The notes under the pieces were generated by a model. It did not search any database, was not told where the DNA came from, and saw nothing but the letters and a program-made list of their open reading frames with translations. A stretch of DNA of 64,000 nucleotides from Stichopus chloronotus. Its lineage: Eukaryota > Echinodermata > Holothuroidea > Aspidochirotida > Stichopodidae. The stretch covers positions 3,375,315 to 3,439,314 of the forward strand of contig CM037842.1 in the NCBI GenBank assembly GCA_021234535.1, written 5' to 3'. Below, piece by piece: positions 50,530 to 63,278 of this stretch (positions are counted from its first letter, which is position 1; each line of letters starts with the position of its first letter). The position numbers were made by a program, and so were the translations under genes.

Positions 50530-52300
50530 AAGTACTAAGACGGTAAATCCACTTGAGCTCTACTTTTTCTCGAATTTTCTTGCAATTGTTAAGAACCACT
50601 TGAGCTCTACTTCTTCTCGAATTTTCTTGCTATTGTTAAGGATCTTTTCAAGTCCTATCAATTCAAAGTTCTTGAAATTGAATTGAAAATGTTTTCCAAG
50701 GGGTGTACTAGCTTTTTGCATCTCTTGTCTATGCCCTCGATGTCTGATCTTTAGCTCCCCTTCCTGTTTCTCCCACATACTGTTTCTTACAATCCAAACA
50801 ATTTACAAGGTAAACGACTCCTTCAGTACCACAGGTGATATCGTGAAAAATTCTAAACTTTTGACCCGTAGAATAGCTCTGTACCAAATTAGTTTCTGAA
50901 ATAGCAGCACAAGTTACACACCGATTTGAATGTGTTTTGAAACACCCTTTACTAAACTTAAATTCTCTAGAAACTTTAGCATTAACCAGCAGGGACTTTA
51001 AATTGGGAGGGTGTCTGTAAATGACCTCAGGAGGGAGTGGGGAGTTACCCTTAAACGTTTTCGACAATTATAAAATAGGGAAATGTTTTTTAATAATCTT
51101 AGACAAAGGAGGAAGGCGTGGATTACGACTAGTAACTAAAGGAGCGGAAAAGTGCGTCTGTTTTTTGGCAACAGGCTGTGGATTGAGAAGATCGTCACGA
51201 GAAAGTTTATCAGCTTCTTTGATTTTATTACGGACCTTAGATATGGGGCATCCTCGTTCATAGAGATTACTTCCAAGTCTCGTCAGGTTTCTTTGTAAAT
51301 CCCTTTCATCAGAACAAATAGACTTAATACGAAGAGCCTGTCCATAAGCTTTATTATCTAGGGTATTCCTACTATGATATGAATCATACCGGAGATATAG
51401 ATTCTTAAAATTAGGCTTAACAAACAAATCGGTACTTAGAAAGCCTTCCTCAGTACGCTTAATAAGAACATCAAGAAAGGGAATAGACCTAAATTCAAAA
51501 TTGTACGTAAATTCCAACTCAGACGGGTACAAATTATTCAAAACCTCCATAAAAGAAATAAAGGCATCTTTGCCATAAGACCACAAACCCCAGATATCGT
51601 CAAAATAACCACACCATTCCAACGGTTTCTGAGTACAAGTTTCCCATAATTTATCCTCCACCAAACCCATCCCCAAACACGCAAACCCCGGTGCCATTTT
51701 GGGTCCGATAGAAGTACCATGGATTTGAGTAAAGAACTCACCATTAAACTCAAAATGATTTTCATTTAGACAAATCCTGAGACACTCAACTAAATTTCTA
51801 GTTGATGGGATCTTCTTAGATCTACGATCTAAGCCACCTTTCACTCTTTCTACACCCAAGTGCTGAGGCATACTAGGATACATAGCTTTTACATCTATGG
51901 CGAACATGGCTTGGTGGAAGAGGGCCTCTGTTGTTAATAGAGCTAATTAAGTTCAGAACGTCCTTAGAGTCCTTTTACAAAAGAGTTCAATCTTCTCATT
52001 TCTGGATTAATATAGAAATCTACGAATTCAGAGAGTCTTTCAATGTGTGAACCGTTTCCTGAAATTACCGGCCTGGTTTTAAGATACCCATTCTCGTCTG
52101 CGTCCTTGTGGGTTTTGTAGGCAGGGTATTGTAACGTGATGTTTTTACGTCACTGGATATAAGGTATTCCGCCGTTTTGTCGTCAATATCACCAACATTT
52201 AACATTTTCGTAACGATGTGAAATACTTTCTGAACGGTTTCTGGTGTTTTATGGCAAACATTCTTACGGTACACTTTCGCATCACTCAAATCTGTCTTAG
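50530..52300 (-). mobile_element. Degenerate Penelope-like retroelement (reverse transcriptase plus GIY-YIG endonuclease)
   Basis: Read on the minus strand, the fragment has the Penelope-like order. A leader holds 'DDKTAEYLISSDVKTSRY' (about 52190-52135), then 'RPVISGNGS', then 'FAIDVKAMYPSMP' (about 51905), the 'HGTSIGPKMAPGFACLGMG' motif (about 51720), the catalytic 'YFDDIWGLW' (about 51600) and 'IPFLDVLI' (about 51480). The C-terminal endonuclease starts 'GVVYLVNCLDCKKQYVGETG' (about 50810-50750) and continues in another frame with 'IRHRGHRQEM' and 'HFQFNF'. There are at least three frameshifts, plus an in-frame stop at 51070-51068, so it is inactive. Near its 3' end a segment of about 45 bp is directly duplicated (50550-50640). 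It is not part of the receptor genes. Confidence 0.88.
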
Positions 52301-52328
52301 CAGTGTGGATATATGAAGAGGTATTTTG

Positions 52329-52332
<4 letters not shown>

Positions 52333-52406
<74 letters not shown>
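52333..52406. repeat. (AT)n microsatellite, about 37 units
   Basis: An uninterrupted AT dinucleotide run of about 74 bp lies immediately 5' of the recognisable part of the Penelope-like element. The Tyr-Ile repeats read from it in several frames are not proteins. Confidence 0.97.
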
Positions 52407-52409
<3 letters not shown>

Positions 52410-53144
52410 TTTTTGCATGTGGTTTCGATACAGAGGGTTGCGAGTACAAGTAATACACCTAGTAACAATTTTCTAACAAACGCTACTACTGCGGATGTCG
52501 GTGAACTTGGCCGTTCATAAAATGCAGTTTCAGATAAGTTAATGATCACTTTCCCCTAGGCCATTCATGATTATGTTACTATGTCCTCAGCTAAATGTTT
52601 CACACGAATTACGCGTAAGAGACTGTTCCACCAAAGATTCAGTTCTTTACTTCGTATTGATTGCGACAGTGTCTATAAGGCTAAACACAAACACGTCACA
52701 CACGTGGCTTACAAAGTATTCTAACTAGTTTTCTGTAAAACATGTATGCTGAAAAATTCACTTCAATTGAGCCTACAAGGTGCAATAAAAATAAACGTCA
52801 GTGAATTGCTAAAGGACTCAGTCAGTCAAACGTACCATGAAAAATTCGATGTACCAGAATTTTTCACCGAATTTAATAACCCTGTTGCAAATTCCTGAAC
52901 AAAATGTACTGCAATAAGAAAAATTCATCGGCTGTAGTGTGATATACTTGGAGTAGCAGTAATGATATTTTGCATATAAAGCATATTACATACTACATAC
53001 ATTTGACGATGGGAGCAAAGTCAAGGACCAAGAGACGACTAATGAAGAATTCAATATATTTTTTTCATAAAAAAGGGTTCACTTTCTTACAGGATAAGCA
53101 ATCATTTCGGTAATCATTATGTCACTCCTTTAAATCCAAACTAT

Positions 53145-53700
53145 GTGTTTCTAGCATCTACACGACTCGATGGGATTATAGCTGTATTCATCCCCAAAAC
53201 AATTGCTGGTTGTGATAAGATTCGTCCTTTGATTGTTCATGACAGTATTTCACACAAATGTAAATCACTATCGCCATGTTTTAATTTATTCAAGAGGGCG
53301 CATTTCATAGTTACAGTAATACCTGTATCCAAAAAGATTACTAACGTATATCAGGTTTCTGAATGGATACAGCAATTGCACTCCATCGTCAAGTTATATA
53401 CAAAGTCACTTCAAAGAAGTAAACATCACTCTAGAATGTTTTTAGGCTGATCTAAAGCATTTGACACCATTGACCACTGCATACTCCTAAATAAACTCTC
53501 ACACTACGGTCTAAGATGTAGACCTCTTGGCTAGAGAAAGAACTGCGTGTCAATTTACGTCGTTAAATGGAATCAATTCAGAGATGGATTGCATGGAGTG
53601 TCTCACAAGGCTCCACCCTGGAGTTCTTTTGTTAATTATATAAATGAATGAATGATATTGGTTTGGATGCCTGTTTGCTTTTTTGCTACTTAATGTAGCC
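53145..53700 (+). mobile_element. Broken non-LTR retrotransposon reverse transcriptase fragment
   Basis: The centre reads 'SKAFDTIDHCILLNKLSHYG' (about 53450-53512), the well-known 'DLSKAFDTIDH..LL.KL..YG' segment of CR1/Jockey/RTE-type reverse transcriptases. It is preceded by a stop and followed by further stops and weakly matching sequence ending near 'FVNYINE' (about 53645). The upstream open stretch from 53145 may be the fingers region but matches poorly. It is a dead 5'- and 3'-truncated copy. Confidence 0.75.
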
Positions 53701-54864
53701 GAGACAAATAACATTGTGTTTGAAGGTTGTAAGAGACACAAATTTCATTGTGTATTGTTGGTTGTATTATATTGAAAAATTGCCACACCTCTTGTTCCAT
53801 CCATCACGTTCTATCCATTTTTTAGGGAAATTTCTTTATAACACCTGTAACATGAACTTACACCTGAGACTTTGGCTAACCACCAGTCCGGGAGGTTTCC
53901 CCCTTTACTAGGTGAAATCCCTAATTGCTACGAGATGTAGCTAAGATTAATTTTGAGTGCTCCAAATAAGCCCATTTCAATTAATCTTGTTTTAACAATC
54001 TTCATCAATGGATGTTTTTATACTATTAAATATTATTTGTATTGCTTGAATGCGAGAAGTATCGAGTGCTGTCAATATACGTTGTTTGGGAAGAAGGGGA
54101 AGGAATTAACAACAAAACAATACAAACAAAACATAACTTGATACAAAGTACGTAATGTTGAAAAAGGTAATATAAAATTACATCATGATGGTAGTGATAC
54201 TTAAAGTAAACGGTAAATAATTGAATTATTATGGCAATCTGCTGATGAAAACTAATGAAAGATAAGACAGTTTTAACTAAACAATGTAAATATGCCAAAA
54301 AATTTCCAATGTTAAATCGAGTCATATTAAATATGCCACCACAGCACTTAAACGAGTTTTTTTTTTTTTTTTTTGCTCAAATATAATAATTTAGAAACCG
54401 GCTTCTGCCATACAGTAGTTATGGCCACGCTTGTGGAGCTTGGTTTATTAGCACAACACCACAACTTAAAGCTAACATCCATTTGCCTGTTAAAGTAGCA
54501 ATAAAAGTATCATCACATTGTGAATGACTACTGGTATCTGACTTTGCTTTCATTAAGTCTTCCCAAAACTGTCACAAATTTTTTTTCCCACTTACCACTT
54601 GAAGATTTTACGCGGTTTTTTTTTTTTTTTTTTTTGGTGTTTCTTTTTAGTAAAAAAAAGTTGACTGAGGCTAAACAATGAGCACAACACCACAACTAAA
54701 AGATAATATCCATTTGGATGTTAAGGTAACAGTAAAAGTATCACAACATTGTGAATGATTACTGGTATCTGACTTTGCTGCCATAAAAAAATCAGTCCTT
54801 CCCAATATTGAAATGTAGGCTGTGTAGACTGATGCACTGAATGTCACAATTCCTTTACATTTGA
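53701..54864. other. Intergenic sequence and 3' flank of gene D
   Basis: No gene is seen. The part from about 54605 to 54864 lies directly after the gene D stop (minus strand) and probably contains its 3' UTR; similar sequence follows the gene B stop. It includes the direct duplication at 54355-54840 and two poly-T tracts. Confidence 0.5.
54355..54840. repeat. Direct duplication of about 230 bp in the 3' flank of gene D
   Basis: Two copies share 'agcacaacaccacaact', 'gtatcatcacattgtgaatg' or 'gtatcacaacattgtgaatg', and 'ctactggtatctgactttgc' or its near match, at an offset of about 230 bp (54450 against 54680). Each begins next to a poly-T run (54357-54374 and 54616-54635). The second copy is continuous with the gene D 3' end; the first is probably a tandem duplicate. 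Confidence 0.75.
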
Positions 54865-54965
54865 TTAGAGGTTCTTTGGGAAAAACGCTGTGTCCCATGT
54901 CCCTTTTTGACAATTGAAAACAGATACCGTCACGTTCGCCTGCGACATCGTCTTCAACTTGTAAA
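54865..54965 (-). CDS. Gene D: terminal exon
   Basis: A 101-nt exon entered in phase 1. It encodes 'SVFNCQKGTWDTAFFPKNL' then TAA. Its length, the 'FNCQ.G.W...FFPKN' core and the stop position equal gene B. Confidence 0.8.
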
Positions 54966-56851
54966 CTAAAGGATAGAAGAGACACGAAAGAATACTCAGA
55001 GGAATGTGCAAGGAAACAATATATTGCTTTCACCAAAATTAAACCAGTAACGATAGGTTCTGATAATGGTAGTGGTTAAAGCTAGTATCCCAAATTATTT
55101 TAATTAAACAAGTAGGCTATCATTGAGCAGAATCCCCACCAAAATAATAGTAAACTCTGCTTGTTGTGCCAGTCGTGTAATCGCTAGATCTGCTTTGATC
55201 TCCTAAGTCAGAGCAATAGTTGAATGACGTATATTAAAAAATAATAATTAATTGAAAGAAAGGTTTTCATGAAGTAACAAAAGTCGTAAGTGTTGAAGCA
55301 ATCAAACGAAATGACCACTGGGATACTTATTATTAACAAGAATCATTTGTGAGGTATTTATAATGTGGGTCTGAGGATCGTCTGCTTTAAAGATGAGGAA
55401 AAGTTCAAGGGCTGAAAAAAACTTATAAAATAGTGGAAAAATTAAAACTAACACTTAACAATGGTAGATATGACATGATATGGTATTAAACGTACTCAAG
55501 ATATGTAAACAATGGCGAGAAAATTCCACAAAGGTCTTTATTTAACAAAAGAAAGCTACGTCAACTCAAAAGATTTCTTCAGTAAACTTAACTTCCTTCG
55601 GTATTCGTACTCACGTCCTTGCATAAAATGCATTTAACACACATGGGTCAATGAAAGATCAATGTGGAAATTCAAGATGTATGCTACTTTGAACATTCTG
55701 TTACCGGAAAAATGAATCGCGGAAACATCTGCTCTGAAATGACATTTGTTGTAAGTGTCTTCATGGAGCTATCTGATATAGTCCACTGGTAGTCTTGCAA
55801 CTTTCGTTTATGTACATCACTTTGATATTAAGTATGATTACATTACATTCAGATAACTGCAACAAGTTGACTATTTTATTTCCAATACAAAATATTGTTT
55901 AGATGTATCTTCGTTGATACTCTACCAGAATTCACTACCTCCTTCTTTCTTGTAGAAACTACAGTATAAAGGACGCACGAAATAATTGAAAAGCTTAGGC
56001 GTTTGCTGTTTTCTTTTCTAACATTTCTGCATATAAATGTACTTGATGAAGTTTAAAAGAAATCTCCCGAATTGCAGATCATTGAGAATATGAGAAATGA
56101 CGACAACCACAGTTTTTACTAATTCATTGAGACGATATGAGATAACAGAATACACCCTACACAATCAGGAAAATGGACCTACATCTGTAAATAAACAGAA
56201 AATGTTTGGTGCATAGATAATTCGTGGTTTTCTAAGAACTTGTAATGCATAACTGCAAAGGGTATCCCATACGTATCTATGTTTTGTTTTGTTTTTTTCT
56301 TTTTTCTTTTTTTCACTTACCTTATGGAAATGCACGAGTTGAAAATTTTAAAAGAGCGGTGATGAATTTATCGTTGGCATTCAATCACTTAACAAATAAA
56401 TAGAACAAAATCAATCAGCAGGAAAGCCGTTCAGTTCAGGGTATTTAAATGTATATTGTGCTTCCGGGTAACGAGATAAATCATATTTTTGCAGATCAAG
56501 GATATGTTGGGATACAACCTAGTACGTTATTGAGTAATGTTTGGACAAAAAGGTCATGAGCGGAACAAAATCAATGTAATTATTTCAACGCGTCTTTCAC
56601 ATATAAGCCTCGAGTGATTGAAGTTGTTTCAAGAATGCGATTTCCCTGACACGTTCTGAGTACTAAGTACTACGACAATGACTTGTTTTCTCATCGTGAA
56701 AACTACATAATATGCCTTAAGGCAATTCTGTGTTTACCAATATTATCAGAAAAGTAAGTAGAGCGGTGCTGCGTCTCTTTCACCTACATCATAACGGACA
56801 ACATTTTAATACTTCCTTAATTCAGTTCTTTTAATCGAACGTGGTACTTAC

Positions 56852-57219
56852 TTTTCGTCTTTTTATTCTCCTTCATAGCAAGGGCCACGCTTGTTAAGTT
56901 GTCTCCAGTCAATGCCTGTGGTACTTCACATGCCACGAACCTGTATCGATAAAATTTGAAATCATCACAAACATACAATGGGTTGCACTACGCATTTAAA
57001 CGGAATAATTTCGCTTTCCCTCGACGTTCAAAAATTTAACGATACTTACAGCAAACCCGTCGCACATTTTTGAACGCATGGACTGGTGAGAATTGAGACA
57101 AATTGTGTTTCATTGATATTCATTTCTGAAAATATCAAAAACTCCAATGAGGGCAGTGTCACGTCTCTCAAGAAATCGATGGCACAGGCTTCTCTGAACG
57201 TCATCTGATAGAAACTTAT
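56852..57219 (-). CDS. Gene D: leucine-rich exons
   Basis: Exon 57219-57050 (170 nt) encodes 'FREACAIDFLRDVTLPSLE' and 'INETQFVSILTSP'; exon 56940-56852 (89 nt) encodes 'CEVPQALTGDNLTSVALAM'. Both are open and keep the phases of gene B exons 8-9 (0-2, 2-1); the second is one codon longer than in B. Confidence 0.8.
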
Positions 57220-57569
57220 CTAATGAAAGAAACAAAACATCATTCAAACCCAAAGCAATTGATGATTATTGTTTTATTTTCTTTTTATTACTGTTTTAAC
57301 AAAAAAGCTCAGTTAAGAATCATTGTTTCAATACGTATCTTTTCTCTTGCAGTGGTAAATTTCTTCAATTTTAGAGATCAATTTCCCCGATAGATTCCTA
57401 GTTTCCTGTTACTGCCTAAAGAGTGTTTTGTTTTCCTCTTTACATTTTTTTTCAAGTAGAAAGCGTATGAAAGGTATGTATTGTTCAGCATCATTACTCT
57501 CCCGCTTCTCTGTCCACCTGTCCACCTCCCCTCCTCTCACCCCACCTCGCTTCCTCCCCCTCTCTCCAC

Positions 57570-57715
57570 CTCTCTCTCTCTCTCTCTTTGTCTATCTGAT
57601 CTCTCTCTCTCTCTTTGTCTATCTGATCTCTCTCTCTCTCTTTGTCTATCTGATCTCTCTCTCTCTTTGTCTATCTGATCTCTCTCTCTCTTTGTCTATC
57701 TGATCTCTCTCTAAT
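57570..57715. repeat. CT-rich minisatellite, five units of about 25-29 bp
   Basis: The unit '(tc)n ttgtctatctgatc' repeats five times with a varying (TC) run. It lies in the gene D intron between the NACHT and leucine-rich exons. The repetitive Leu/Ser open frames over it are artefacts. Confidence 0.92.
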
Positions 57716-58928
57716 ATGCTGAGGATCTACGACTTCATTAGACATCATCAAGTCTGAATTGACTTTCATCTTGGAGTAGTTGGTCAATGTCAATTTCGAC
57801 AGAAAAAAATCACTAGATCTAGGTGAAGCATTTAAATATTTTGCTAATTTTGAGGAGATAAAGGACCGTGCAATTATGAAATCACCACAAGTCATCTGGA
57901 TGCTTCATTTTAAGATTTTAAGATATTTAAATACTTATATTTTGGATAAATAATACAGACCCCTACACCTTCATGTAACACTTACAATTATATAACAATT
58001 ATTCCACCTGTTATTCCACCATTATCACGTTTATTAAGCCTATCATTGTGTCTATTGTGTTTTCCATGTCAATAAATCAGTTGAAGGCAATATATCCATG
58101 TACTAAATATTTTTATGTAATCATCTTTCTTCATTTGAACCGCCAAGATGTTTTCAAGTTGGGACAAAATTGTTCTTGTCAAGAAGACTTCAAGTTTAAC
58201 CATGCTTACGCTAATGTTATGTAATGCCGAAATAATCCTGAAAATTATTGTTGTTCATTACACTGGAAACTTGTATTCGACCTTCAGTTTTACACCTGTA
58301 CAAGATCAGATCAACTTAACTCTTAAAATGGTGTGTGAGCTAAGGTAGAAAATATCTTAATGTCTCCTTTAAGGTAGCCAATATCATAGAGAAATGAATA
58401 GTACAATTGGTATGTATGACATCCCTTATTTCAAGCAATGCAATCTACCACTGCGAAATTCTTTTTGTTCAATTTACAACTTCACAACATAAGAGATTAT
58501 GCAGGTATGCCTTGTGTTCACCAGTACAGAGACAACGATTCCATATCCTTACATCAGTTTAATCTCTTTAATGGAAAATCCATTTTAAGGCAGACGCTCA
58601 AAAACAAAATCACTTGAAGTACCCATTAGGTACCACTAATGTTGTCTACACAATATAAATAATGCAACTATAAGTCTACGTTACTTATCACAATGATTCT
58701 CTTAGACTCACTCTAACTCATCACTCAACCCAACCCCCCCCCCCCATATAAAAAAGATATCTCAATATCAAAGGTTACAATTTGACTGCAAGGACTATAT
58801 GACGCATTGCTTACCTACCATAACAAAAATGTATATGAATAATTCGGGAGAACAAAGTAATAGTAAATTGATCTGCCTATGGTAAGTCTAATCAATAACG
58901 TAGTACACAAGCGTTTCATTGCGTTTAC

Positions 58929-60933
58929 CTGATGTTCGTTGCAGGCTTTGCAAAAGTCAGAAACAGCAACTGAGTGGTGCTTCCTCTCCAGATACTTGAT
59001 GTTCAAATTCATATCAAATCCAGGTTTCTTGGCTTTGTTTTTTAAGTCAACAAGCATCGATCTTTTCTGTCCAGGATCACCATCTTCATAAATACAGTCA
59101 ATTAAATTATTCCACATTTTATGTTCATCAAAAAGTATCTTGTAAGCTCTATCAAGCTTTGGATTATTCATACCAAACATAAACTGGAGGAGCCTCACTC
59201 TTGCGTCATCACCACTGCCTTCGATGAATGCATCCAGCCACTTCCATTTTGTTTTATTCTCTGAGATGTATTGAGCGGCCAAATATTCCTTGAAGAATTC
59301 ATGATAAAACACAATTCCTGGATGTGACGAAAATGCTAGTAGGGCTAGTTGGATATCTCCACTTGTAACACCTTTAGAATACTTTAATCATCCAATTTCA
59401 AGAGCGATTTTGACATTCTCTCCCTTACCAAGTTCAGATTCCCAAAATTCTTTCTGACCTAATGTTACTTTCAGTTTGTTTTTGAAAGCTATTTCCCCCA
59501 ATTTACTTTCAAGAGTTTTAATGTCAAGTTTTATGGAATTTTTTTGAACTTTCTGTACGTATCTTGATTCCAAACAGGTAATTACTAACCTTATAATTGT
59601 TGTTAGTTTGTTAATATTCATTTCTTTATATCTTCCTGTTGGATCTAGTATCCTACATGTTATTATATGGATTATCATTATCTGCAGAAGAGGCGTTTTA
59701 GAGAAGATGCTAATGATTTCGTGTACTTCGATGAAATTAAGTATGTCATCTTGAAGTTTCTTCAACGGATTTAATGCTTTTCTTTTGCCAGTGTCCATAG
59801 TAGCCGTGGCTGTTGCTTTATTTTCCTTCTCAGTAGACATTTCATGTTTTTTCTCTTACTCTCATTTGATTCACCATCAGGAGGACGCTTGTTTGAATCT
59901 TGTTGAGCATCTTCCAACAGTTTTGTATGAACTGTTGGTTCACTTATCTCTTCTGTGTTTTCGTTCACAACATGCATTTGATCTATATTCTCTTTTGTCT
60001 CACTAACATTGACCACGTCAGAATCACTTTGCGTTGCAGATATGTCTCCTGATATTTTCTGCTTGCCAGAGGATAGTTTTTCGATTCCGTCCTTTGTCTT
60101 CGATAGCTGATGATCAGTCTTATAGGTTGCTGCATTATCAGAAGAAATGTCATCATCTGCATCATCGACAAACAAAGCCATTTCCGGTATATGCTTCTGT
60201 TCAGAGTAGTATTTACACGTTTTGTGGATATATTCGACGATTTGGTCTCGACTAAATCCCAACATTTTAACCTTTGAATATGGTAATGAAAACTCAGATT
60301 TCATATCATCAACCTCTCGCGAAGTAACCCAAACTCGTAGATGCTTGTATTTATTCATATCAATCCTGTTATCAAGTAAATTGCCAATCGTCAATTCCGT
60401 AGTGTTATTTTCAGACATTTCTGAAGTTGCTTTAGCTAAGGAAGACATTGATAGCTCGTCGAGTCCATCAAGAAGAATATGGCACCCATTACTTCGGAAT
60501 ATTCCTTCAATGTCGCCGCATGTCAGATTGTTTCCTGTTGGTAACATACGTTGAACAACCGCCGAAAGTACCATTGATCTGGTCACTTCCTTAAGGTGAA
60601 AATATATCAATACAGGGTGGTCTGTTTTGATCTTTTCCTTCTGTTTTACTGTCATTTCATGCGAAATCCATTTTTTCACTAAATGTTGAGTAAATGTTGT
60701 CTTCCCGTATCCAAGATCTGCCGTAATAAAGACTCGTTTACAATCAAAATTAAATTCTGCAGTAGAAAGATATTCGCTGGTGCAATGACTGGTTTTATTA
60801 TTAGTGGTGACTGTGCACTCACATGCTGTGTATAGCGCATCTATTGGTATCGGTTCTCCCCAGGGTAATGGCTTGATAAAACAAAACTGCTCGTAATGCT
60901 TGATAAGAGCTTTAATGAGTTCCTTTTTCACAT
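58929..60933 (-). CDS. Gene D: NACHT exon (frameshift and TGA inside)
   Basis: The exon of 2005 nt is one base short of keeping frame. From the start the frame runs through the P-loop ('ADLGYGKTTFTQHL'), Walker B and 'GFSRDQIVEYIHKTCKYY', then the acidic linker, and is lost in the T6 run near 59850. The correct frame resumes at 'KKHEMSTEKENK' and continues through 'KTPLLQIMIIHIITCRIL' to TGA at 59390-59388. It then runs through 'GIVFYHEFFKEYLAAQYI' and ends 'CKACNEHQ' at CAG/GTAAAC. Of the two, gene B lacks the deletion and gene D has Ser where B has TAG. Confidence 0.88.
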
Positions 60934-63140
60934 CTGTTAGAATAAAATCAATGTCATTTGATTACACTATTGCAGCAACATTTTTATACACACAAACAGT
61001 ATTTAATGATAAAGAAGCTGAAGAATATTCGACATATTACTTCTGAATACACGCTTATCGGTGTCTAAATGTCGTAAGCACCTTCGTTGTATTCTGCTAT
61101 AAGTTAAATGCTTTCAAAAGCCCATTTGATTGAACTATATGGTAGCTGGAAAAGCTAGTTTATGCGTTCAATTCTTGATCAGTCGTATGAATGTGCTCAA
61201 ATGAAGATTAGCTAATTACGCTTATTTTCACTTGCAGTCTTGTAGGTGAACAGTATCATTGAACAAGATCAACTTTTGAAGCGGTATACTAATTACACTA
61301 ACTGTTGTCAACTTGATTCTGCAGTGTATTCGATTTGAATGATTAAACTACAAGTAATTAGCATAAAACATAATCACAGTTTATTGTAAAAAGTGAATCA
61401 CTATAAAGTGTATTACTGTAAATATGTCATACTAAGATTCAAAATTTTGGTTTATATTTTTTCATGTATGTGATAACATTTTACTCTGTTGGTTCATGAC
61501 TGTGTATAATAAATTCGAATTTGAACGGGTTTTTTTTTTTTCTTGAACAAATGAATAGTACCTTTTGGCTTGGGAGGTTGTCGTAGCGGTTGTCGGTTTA
61601 TGTCACTCCCGCTTGGTTTCAGTTCCTAAAAGAGAACGCCCAAAAACTTCACCTTTTATATGCGAATTACCACGGTTATCTTCCAAACAATATATGTGAC
61701 TATAACTACTACGTGCCGATGTAAATCATTTGTTCATAAACAAATATACTGGAAGTGTGATAGTTACCGTGTATTCTTCGGATCCAATTATTTCGTGTGA
61801 CAATCCCCTACCTACATGAAATGGAAAGGAAAGAATCATTTACACTCTTTACATGGCTCTGTACTTGGTAAATTTTAGCAAGTGTTATTTGTGTGTGTAT
61901 GTAAGTGTGTGTACGACATTTTTTTTTCATTTTCTATGAACCTATCTTATCGACTTAACGTCGTCCTTAGGTCGTAGGCTTACATCCAACAGATAAGTAA
62001 CGCTCTGTAACTTTCTTTTTAATTCATATATATGTCTATATATATATATTGATTTCATTTTAGTTTGATGTGATTTGTACTGTTCTTTCTGTGGGTCTAT
62101 AGTTATCACACTAAACGTTCAAGATAAAGTGTTAACAAACGATTAACATGAAAGGAAATACGATAGTGTGTCATCTGAAATACAATGCTTTGATTGTAGG
62201 GAATGCTTTATAGTAATCCTTTTGAGAGGTTGTCAGAAAAATAATCACAGTCGTCGAATTGGTTGAATCGGGCTATTAGCGAAAAGAAATCAAATGCATT
62301 TATTGTTTGAATCATTTCGCCCACACACTTGTAAAGCCAATAAAGAAAATTACAAACACCTTTTATATACTGTCCTTTTGTCAGTAGTAATTGTTGGAGC
62401 ATGTAAAAACAACATACTACATGAAGGAAAATAGTCACACAGACTGTCATTGTGTATACACAGTAAGCATGAATCACCACTCGCAAAGTCCTAACTTTTT
62501 GAGACTAATCAGATAACTTTCCTGCACAATATCAAAGCTTATTCGTCTATTCGAATCTTTCAGATTTACTCTATATATCACAATATTTTATTACACCAAC
62601 ATGGCTCTTAAATGCATTCTTTTACTCGAAAGGTCACATCATGCCAGCTGTATACATCCCTGACACCAGTGCAACTGAAACCAGTGGAATTAGCTCGTCA
62701 ATTGTTAGAATATTGCAGATTTAGGTAGATTAGATTACAGACTTAGATTTCTGTTGCATTTTCCTATTGTGTTATACATTAAAAACGTAAACCAGACATT
62801 TATTTTCCTCAAGGGTGTTAGTGTTCCTAACTATATATTTCAATCGTTGTATTTGACTCATGTGTCTTTATAGAGAGAATTTAAACGCCTTACATTGAAT
62901 CGCACCATATGCTGACGGTTCTGTGCATTCACTTATCGTATCAGCAGTAATAAGCTCGCCCCACATTAAAAAAGAAAAAGATAAGCATTAACTTCATGTA
63001 TGCAGTAAAGTTGATGGGTACCAAGACCTTCAACACTTAAAAGATCAACCTTTGCCTCCTTTCGCTGAATATGAATCTATGAATTCGACTCACAGGTAGT
63101 AGTACACATCATCATGTAACTTTGTCATAATTAAAGTTAC

Positions 63141-63278
63141 CTTTCTTCCACCGAATGAAGCAAACAACGATAATAATGACAAGGACAACTAGCGGTAAAA
63201 TGATGAATGGCCACACAACCAATGTTGCCTCTTTACTTGGGGGTTTTGTTGTACTTGGAATGATATATTTACAGGTTT
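63141..63278 (-). CDS. Gene D: transmembrane exon
   Basis: A phase 1-1 exon of 138 nt. The stalk 'YIIPSTTKPPSKEA' is followed by about 24 hydrophobic residues ('VVWPFIILPLVVLVIIIVV') and 'RWKK'. The donor and following bases (AAAG/GTAACTTTAA) are the same as in gene B. Confidence 0.9.

Noticed and set aside
52065..52549. Open frames made of Tyr-Ile repeats
   Set aside because: They are translations of the (AT)n tract; only the flanking part on the minus strand belongs to the Penelope-like element.
54671..55036. 121-codon minus-strand open frame over the last exon of gene D
   Set aside because: It is in the wrong frame relative to the splice junction; the correct frame stops at 54867-54865 as in gene B.
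57428..57703. Leu/Ser-repeat open frames of 65-91 codons
   Set aside because: They come from the CT-rich minisatellite in an intron of gene D.
59771..59850. C-terminal part of the 386-codon frame of gene D after the T6 run
   Set aside because: Residues after 'SNESKRK' do not match gene B; the true frame continues one base shifted. The tail is a product of the frameshift.
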